Positions 58,529 to 64,000 of a stretch of 64,000 nucleotides of DNA are shown piece by piece. The notes under the pieces are model-generated. The model was given only the letters and a program-made list of their open reading frames with translations, searched no databases and was not told where the DNA came from. The position numbers and the translations under genes are program-made. The DNA lies in assembly GCA_034770075.1 (NCBI GenBank), contig JAVJAP010000122.1, positions 372,001-436,000 of the forward strand, given 5' to 3'. This stretch comes from Aralia elata. Taxonomy: Eukaryota > Streptophyta > Magnoliopsida > Apiales > Araliaceae. How positions within the stretch are numbered: position 1 is the stretch's first letter; every line of letters begins with the position of its first letter.

Positions 58529-58774
58529 TTAAAACAAATCAAAGAAATTCTCAGACAAATCTACCAAAAAATCCCAACAATCAGCAATCAGACTAGATGC
58601 TAGTGAACATAGAACCGGCGACCCATCGAAAAACCAGATCAGCAAAGACGCCCAAAATCCTCTAGCAGAGACCAAAGCAATCCGACCAAGCCCACCAGAA
58701 CGCAGCACATACCCTAAGTCAGGGACCCAACAGCAGCTTGAGCACCGGCGAACTACCATGGTTGCTGGATCCAA
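58529..58774 (-). CDS. Unidentified ORF inside the Mutator-like element
   Basis: 81 codons starting MDPATMVVRRCSSCC, with a hydrophobic second half (ARGFWASLLIWFFDG). I do not recognise it. The surrounding DNA is less AT-rich than the flanks and might be a second captured host fragment. It may equally be non-coding. Confidence 0.2.
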   Translation of the reverse strand: MDPATMVVRRCSSCCWVPDLGYVLRSGGLGRIALVSARGFWASLLIWFFDGSPVLCSLASSLIADCWDFLVDLSENFFDLF

Positions 58775-59218
58775 ACAAATTAGCCTAGATCCAAACTAGC
58801 GAAACAACTATCATACACAGATCAAACTCCTTCAAATCAGATTCAAAAAATGGGTAAGCCGATTAAAAAGGATTGAAATCAAGAGGAAATAGTATACAGA
58901 ACATAACAACAAATACCAGAATCCGGCTAATCACCATATCAACGAAAATCAGATCTAGAACTTAACAATAATGAATATGGTTTCCGACAATAACAACCGA
59001 CTATTACACCAGAACATAAAAACCATTTGAACAAAAATTGATCAAACAAAAACTCTAGATAAAATGGAACACAGACCTATATATAGCTACAATTAACTGC
59101 AACAGAAACACCAAATCAGTCGGATTAAGAAAAATCCCCAAATCACACGGAATCAGATCCATCCCAAAACGAGTTAAGATGAAACAAATTCAAACAACAC
59201 CCAACTGATTCCGCAAAA

Positions 59219-59332
59219 AGATCTGCATATCGCCTCGGAGACGGAGGACGAGGTGGAGAGTGGACTCATTCTGGATGTTGTGGTCGTCTAGGGTTCTGCC
59301 GTCTTCCAATTGTTTTCCGGCGAAGTTTTGAC
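59219..59332 (-). pseudogene. Captured polyubiquitin fragment
   Basis: After a splice acceptor (TTTTGTAG, 59333-59340) the - strand frame reads FAGKQLEDGRTLDDHNIQ and then NESTLHLVLRLRGDMQIF. This is the C-terminal half of ubiquitin followed directly by the start of a second unit, with the head-to-tail junction RG-G/D-MQIF of polyubiquitin genes. About 36 codons match. The frame then leaves ubiquitin (LRNQLGVV) and stops at about 59191. Changes include GG to GD at the processing site, so no normal ubiquitin could be released even if it were translated. It lies inside the Mutator-like element. Confidence 0.88.
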
Positions 59333-59812
59333 CTACAAAATTCAGAAATTAAAGAACGTCAATTTGTTATATGAATTCATATAAAGCTAATGCCGTCAAT
59401 GTTCTTTCCGTAAGAACATCGATCGGAATTTAGGGTTCTTTTCGTAGGAACATTCAATTATAGAAGAACAGATATAGAAGAACATATTTAGATCTTTCCT
59501 CTCTTTGATCGATTCGATTGTTTTTTTGATCAGTATTAATGTTTGATAAAAGTGGTGTGACCCTTTTACCCTTTAAAATATAAAAAATATTTAATCATAA
59601 TTTTTTTTTTACTATTCTTTTAAACATATCAGCTCTTGCAAGTCCCATTCAGACAGTCACGTCAGCAATTTCTGACGTGGCGACTCAATTGAACGCAATT
59701 GAAAAAAAATTAATAGTTTAATCATCTAATTGAAAAACTTTAAAGGTGGATCAGCGAAGTGGAATATGGCTTATAGTTTAGGATAGTAAATTATATTTAA
59801 GCCTTTTTTAAA

Positions 59813-60265
59813 TGACCAAATTTTTTGTCTATTTTTTTCTTTATATTTATTAAAAACTCAATAATATATAATTGAAAAGAAAACTTAAGTTTTTTGTCAA
59901 TTCATTTTCTTTTTCATCCTATTAATTTTAAAACTCAATAACACATTGTTAAAATAATAGCGATAGTAGTGTTTGCACCTCTAAGTGCACTACAGTAATT
60001 TTTGTGAATTAGGTATAAGTCCCAAATATACGTTTATTAATTAAATAAATTACGTTTGAAATAAATTGTTATTAGATGAATAAAAATTTTAAGTGTGTTT
60101 AAACTTTTAAATGTTCCTAATATATTAAAAATTACAAACGTTCAGTAACCAAACATATATTATGTTGATTTTAAGCATTTTGTGTTTTAAATTTTGATTT
60201 TAAAAAAATAATAATAATAATAATAAAACTTGTGCTATAAATTTGTAATTATCGCTGGCGTTCCC
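59813..60265 (+). promoter_or_regulatory. Promoter region of the CBL gene
   Basis: The interval between the Mutator-like element and the first exon. A TATA-like CTATAAATT lies at about 60234-60242, and a CT-rich initiator region (CTTCTCTCTCTCTG) lies at 60273-60287. An (ATA)n tract is at about 60208-60227. The short distance means the transposon end is only about 450 bp from the start site. Confidence 0.5.
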
Positions 60266-60269
60266 TTTC

Positions 60270-60359
60270 GATCTTCTCTCTCTCTGTACATTCAAGAGTG
60301 TGACGAAGCAGCTGTACTCTCAACTCATCACCTCAGCTTTCGTTTTTATCTCTCTAAAG
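60270..60359 (+). other. 5' UTR exon of the CBL gene
   Basis: The exon starts roughly at the CT-rich initiator and ends at a clear donor (TAAAG|GTAATA, 60359/60360). The first base is approximate. The matching acceptor is at 62127, giving a 1.77-kb intron in the 5' UTR. Such introns often raise expression. Confidence 0.6.
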
Positions 60360-61255
60360 GTAATAAGCTTATTATACATGGAAATTCATAAGCTTCAAAT
60401 ACAATGTTTTTGTTTTTATTTTTGTATATATCTTCTGGAATTCAAAGGGTTTTTTTTTGCTAGATCTATACACCATCGTCATTTATGTTTGAATCGAATT
60501 GCCTCAAGTTTTCTCAATTAAGCACTGTGCGTACTTCAATTGTTGATGAATTTTAATTGATTTGAGAATTATTACTTGTTGGATCGAATTATTTGAATCT
60601 GTTGATCTTTATCTCAGCTAATTTTTTGAATTTAGAGATCCGTGAATTGTGTTCAGGTTCGTTTTGGGTTTGTTTATGTTGGTTATCTGCATAATTGAGT
60701 AGGTTTTGATGCCGAATTGTTGTGATTAAGATATTTGGAGTAAAAATGGTACCTTTATGAATTTTCTGCATGAAAGATGTGATATGTGAATTATAGGATA
60801 TTTTTTGTGTGGTGATTATGAATTTTCTGTTGGCTATAAAGAGTGGAAGAAGTAACCTTTGTCGAGATTTTGGTAACTGCTTAATTTATATGCCAGTATG
60901 AAATTGGTTGCTATTGGTGTATGTGATATCTTCATTAAAAGGAATGATATCCATGACTTCATGCCAATAATTGAAAAAATCAAGCAACAATACGACAAAT
61001 AGAGTTGACAAGCACCAAAAGAAGAAAACTATTTTAGCTTGATATGCGCGGGCTACTGAAGACGCCAATTATATACAATTGTAGTTGAGTCGTGGAGGAA
61101 GGGGTGCAAGATGAGATCTTCCTCTCAATGAATTTGATCTTCACTTTCATAGTATTTTTCTTCACAATCAGCTCTGTTTCTGTGTGTCCAACAAATTTCT
61201 TTTATTTCTCTTTCGTCGTATCTGATACAGTTTACTTGTGGAAATACCCTTTAAG

Positions 61256-61842
61256 AAGATACCTAATTACATCAATTTCTTCCCAATTGAAAATTTATAA
61301 AAACTAAATAACAAAATTTTGGGTTGCGTTTCTCATTGTCCGATTCTCTGCGGTGCATCAGTCTATTTTGGATGCTATCAAGAGACTAATTTTTTAGCTG
61401 CCGAAGCTGAAAATTACATCCTTATTACTTTTCCATTGTACCGCATCAAGTGGTATCAAGAGTTTAAACCTGGTCATTTAAGTTATTAAATATTCAGAAC
61501 AACCCATTGGAGAAATGGCCATCACGTTTGATGTTTTGGGGCCACTTCGTAGAGAGTACTCATATACACATACAAAAGATCGATCACAATCGAATCTCTG
61601 TTTTATTTCATAATCTCTATTGTGTCTCAAAGTCTCTCAATATTTCATAAGCTTATGTTACTATTTATTATTTAAAGAAAAGAAAAATCTTCATTCATAA
61701 TGTGGTAGGAAAACCAAAAGCTTAATGAATTAGGAAAACCAAAAGCTTAATGAATTAGGAAACCTCTTTCCTGTAAGTTACCCTAAATTCCCAGTTATTT
61801 AATAAAATACCTAATTACATAAATTTCTACCAATTGAAAAAT
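61256..61842. repeat. Direct repeat pair and copia-like remnant in the CBL 5' UTR intron
   Basis: ATACCTAATTACAT(C/A)AATTTCT and CCAATTGAAAA occur at 61258-61292 and again at 61806-61842. Between them, TGGTATCAAGAGTTTAAACC (61451-61470) follows a …CGCATCA end and precedes GAGAAATGGCCATCACG, the order of an LTR end, tRNA-Met-type primer site and gag start. A 25-bp unit, TAGGAAAACCAAAAGCTTAA plus TGAAT, is repeated in tandem at about 61708-61762. It is probably a small, old copia fragment. Confidence 0.42.
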
Positions 61843-62156
61843 AAAATAAATACCTAAACTTAGGTTACGATCCTCATCAAAGCATTTTGTCTTGGCTTTT
61901 TAATAATTGCTAAACATCTAGTTGGTAATATATCCTGATGGAGAGTTTCATTTGCTACCTCAACACAGATATTGTTCCAACTGCTGCAGTTGCTACAATT
62001 GTTTGTATTTGTGGAATAGAAAAAGCACCAAATGGCCAATAGGTTACTTCTCTTTTCTGACTTTGTGGATATAACTTTTTAGCAGAGGATCAAAGTAGTA
62101 AATGTTTTAACCTTTTTCCTTCAACAGGTATCGAATGTTTTGATGTGCAGGATACC

Positions 62157-63721
62157 ATGTCGCAGTGCTTAGAAGGGATCAAACATTTATGTGCTTGCCT
62201 GCTGCAGTGCTGTGATCTCGATTTGCAGAAACAATCGAGGGGCCTTGAAGATCCTGAAATCCTCGCAAGAGAGACCGTGTGTATGCAGCTTCCTTATATT
62301 GTCATAACTCACAAGTTGATATTTTTTAGGTTTATGTCTGGATTGTGCATCTTAATGTTCTAGAACAATATGAATGTGTGTTATGACTAAATTTTAGTCC
62401 CAACTTTATGTTATACCATCACCATATAAATATTTTACGTGTTGCTCCAAAGGTTCCTTTAGCTTATAACTGATTTTTTCCTATCCCTTGTTTCTAGAAG
62501 CATAATTGTTGTTTTTTAAATTATTGTAGCATAATACTAATAATATTTTAACCTAGATAACCAGTTTTGGATCTCTATAGTATTTATTAGTAACTACTCA
62601 TTGTAAAAATTTCTTTTGTACTTACTTTTGCTAATTATTCATCTTCTATCTACATTGATGATGAAAAAATTACCTGACCTTTGTACTTAACATTGTAATT
62701 TTTTCCCCACTTGAATGCAGTTAGTGTAAGTGAAATAGAAGCACTTTATGAGCTATTCAAGAAGATTAGCAGCGCAGTGATTGATGACGGGCTAATCAAC
62801 AAGGTTCTTACATATCCTTGTCCAGATCATTATTCAATTTATGATGTCATTATTCTGTTTGCATGTTGAGATGCAGATGTCATTTCTTTTTTCTTTTCTT
62901 TTTTTGCTAAATTTTATTTTCGTCATACATATAGTATGTATATGCAGATGCCATTTCAGCACATCCATAATTTTATCCCTGTGATTTATCTTGCTTTATA
63001 GATTTGTCGCCACTTTAACGAAATCTAATGGTAGGTTTTGATGATCTTCTTTGTATCAATATTTCAGGAAGAGTTTCAGCTGGCATTGTTCAAGACAAAC
63101 AAAAAAGAGAGCTTGTTTGCTGATCGGGTAAACCATTCTTCTAAAGATAATACTTATTATTTTGTTTAAATTTACTTTTAAATAGCATTTTAGCTAGACA
63201 CGTTCCTTAACCGAGCATTCATATTAGTGTGTAAAACCCCCCGTCATATATCTAATTACGCAAACACATGCATATGTGCACAGAGCTAAAGTTTTTAACG
63301 TAATTTTATGATAAAAAGATCGGATTTAATCAATGATCACACATTATCTCTATTGAAAAATGGACGATGCTTAACTTATGCATTTTATTGGCAAAGCTTC
63401 TTATGCTGTTTTTACTTCGTATTTGATTGTAGGTGTTTGACTTGTTCGACACAAAACATAATGGTATCCTGGGGTTTGAAGAGTTTGCTCGTGCGCTATC
63501 TGTATTTCATCCAAATGCACCAATCGACGATAAAATTGAGTGTATGTCATATACTTATATGTACATGTGTTGTGCATTTTGTTATTTGTGCTCCATGTTC
63601 TTACCCACTTTTTCTTTGACAAGTCTAGTAAATGTTCTTACTATTAAACCCTCTCATTTTGTGTGCAGTTTCCTTCCAACTATATGATCTCAAGCAGCAA
63701 GGTTTCATCGAGAGGCAAGAG
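62157..63721 (+). CDS. Calcineurin B-like protein, CBL2/CBL3 type (first five coding exons; continues past window)
   Basis: Calcium sensor that binds and activates CIPK kinases, usually at the vacuolar membrane for this clade. Coding exons: 62157-62280, 62721-62803, 63068-63127, 63433-63541, 63669-63721, all with GT-AG borders. Lengths 124, 83, 60, 109 and 53 join in frame to 143 codons, and the internal sizes fit the CBL family pattern. The N-terminus MSQCLEGIKHLCACLLQCCD, with several Cys suited to S-acylation and no myristoylation Gly, is the CBL2/3 hallmark. EF-hand 1 region: SSAVIDDGLINKEEF. EF-hand 2: FDLFDTKHNGILGFEEF. The start of EF-hand 3 is at LYDLKQQGFIERQE. The last exons, including EF-hand 4 and the PFPF-like C-terminus, lie beyond 64000. 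The upstream exon part 62128-62156 is 5' UTR. No break is visible, so it is likely functional. Confidence 0.95.
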
Positions 63722-64000
63722 GTAGCTAGTTTTGTTTAGAATTGACCTAAATCCTAATTCAGCCTACATCTGTAGAGCTCGAGTAATCTATATGGATGTC
63801 ATGACCTTAAATTGCTCATGATCTAGTTTCATATGCTATCCCAAATATGTATCTTATTTTTTCATTTTACATATTTTCCATTTAGACCCATTTTAGAAGA
63901 TCCTTGAGTGTAGTTTCTTAACGAATTTTTGCGTCTTAACTTTAACTTCCAGTAATTTTAATCTTTTTTGCTTTTAGCATGGATATACCATCAAAGGTAA

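Larger units (their letters stand above)
58267..59803. mobile_element. Non-autonomous Mutator-like element (Pack-MULE candidate)
   Basis: Terminal inverted repeats of about 175 bp: left 58267-58441, right 59628-59803. Both begin GGCTTAAATATAATTTACTA on their own strand. A perfect 9-bp target duplication TTTTTTAAA flanks it (58258-58266 and 59804-59812), the size typical of Mutator. Small hairpins around TGACGTGGC lie in the repeats. The interior (about 1.2 kb) has no transposase but includes a fragment of a host polyubiquitin gene, which makes it a gene-capturing element. Confidence 0.92.

Noticed and set aside
62145..62147. Upstream in-frame start of the CBL protein at 62145
   Set aside because: It is GTG. 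The ATG at 62157 gives the family-typical MSQC start.

Overview
The window is nuclear DNA of a flowering plant, most likely a eudicot. The evidence is AT-rich intergenic sequence, GT-AG introns, several plant transposable-element lineages (SIRE-type copia, Tat-lineage Ty3/gypsy, PIF/Harbinger, Helitron, Mutator-like) and, at the right edge, the first exons of a CBL2/CBL3-type calcineurin B-like calcium-sensor gene. I cannot name the species. Apart from that host gene, almost everything is mobile DNA, most of it broken.

Layout. 1-4311: 3' two thirds of a decayed Ty1/copia element (copy A, + strand) with a 1.8-kb 3' LTR, inserted in a gypsy gag fragment (4312-4723, -). 5970-18088: SIRE/Maximus-like copia on the - strand, with a full 2.45-kb 5' LTR on the right, gag, pol, an open envelope-like reading frame and a truncated 3' LTR. 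18089-19197: LTR-like remnant. 19198-20811: truncated RPA1-like gene (-). 20940-21226: 80-bp tandem repeats. 22781-23648: 868-bp near-perfect palindrome, a fold-back MITE.

25066-49378 is a three-level nest. A PIF/Harbinger transposon (transposase 25898-27227; Myb-like accessory gene 47941-48997) was split by copia copy B (27309-47810, -). Copy B was in turn split by a Tat-type gypsy element (29471-40528, +). The gypsy element carries gag-pol on one strand and a spliced, Transposase_28-like gene on the opposite strand; part of that gene is duplicated in tandem (1387-bp period). Target-site duplications mark each level.

49838-58176: Helitron on the - strand with a decayed Rep/helicase gene and a clear 3' hairpin plus CTAG end. 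58267-59803: non-autonomous Mutator-like element with 175-bp inverted repeats, a perfect 9-bp target duplication and a captured polyubiquitin fragment. 59813-64000: promoter, 5' UTR intron and the first five coding exons of the CBL gene, which runs past the window edge.

The CBL gene is the only likely functional host gene. It would encode an EF-hand sensor that works with CIPK kinases. I found no CRISPR array, rRNA or intact tRNA gene. LTR and target-site boundaries were read by eye. Identity values and family names need alignment to confirm.
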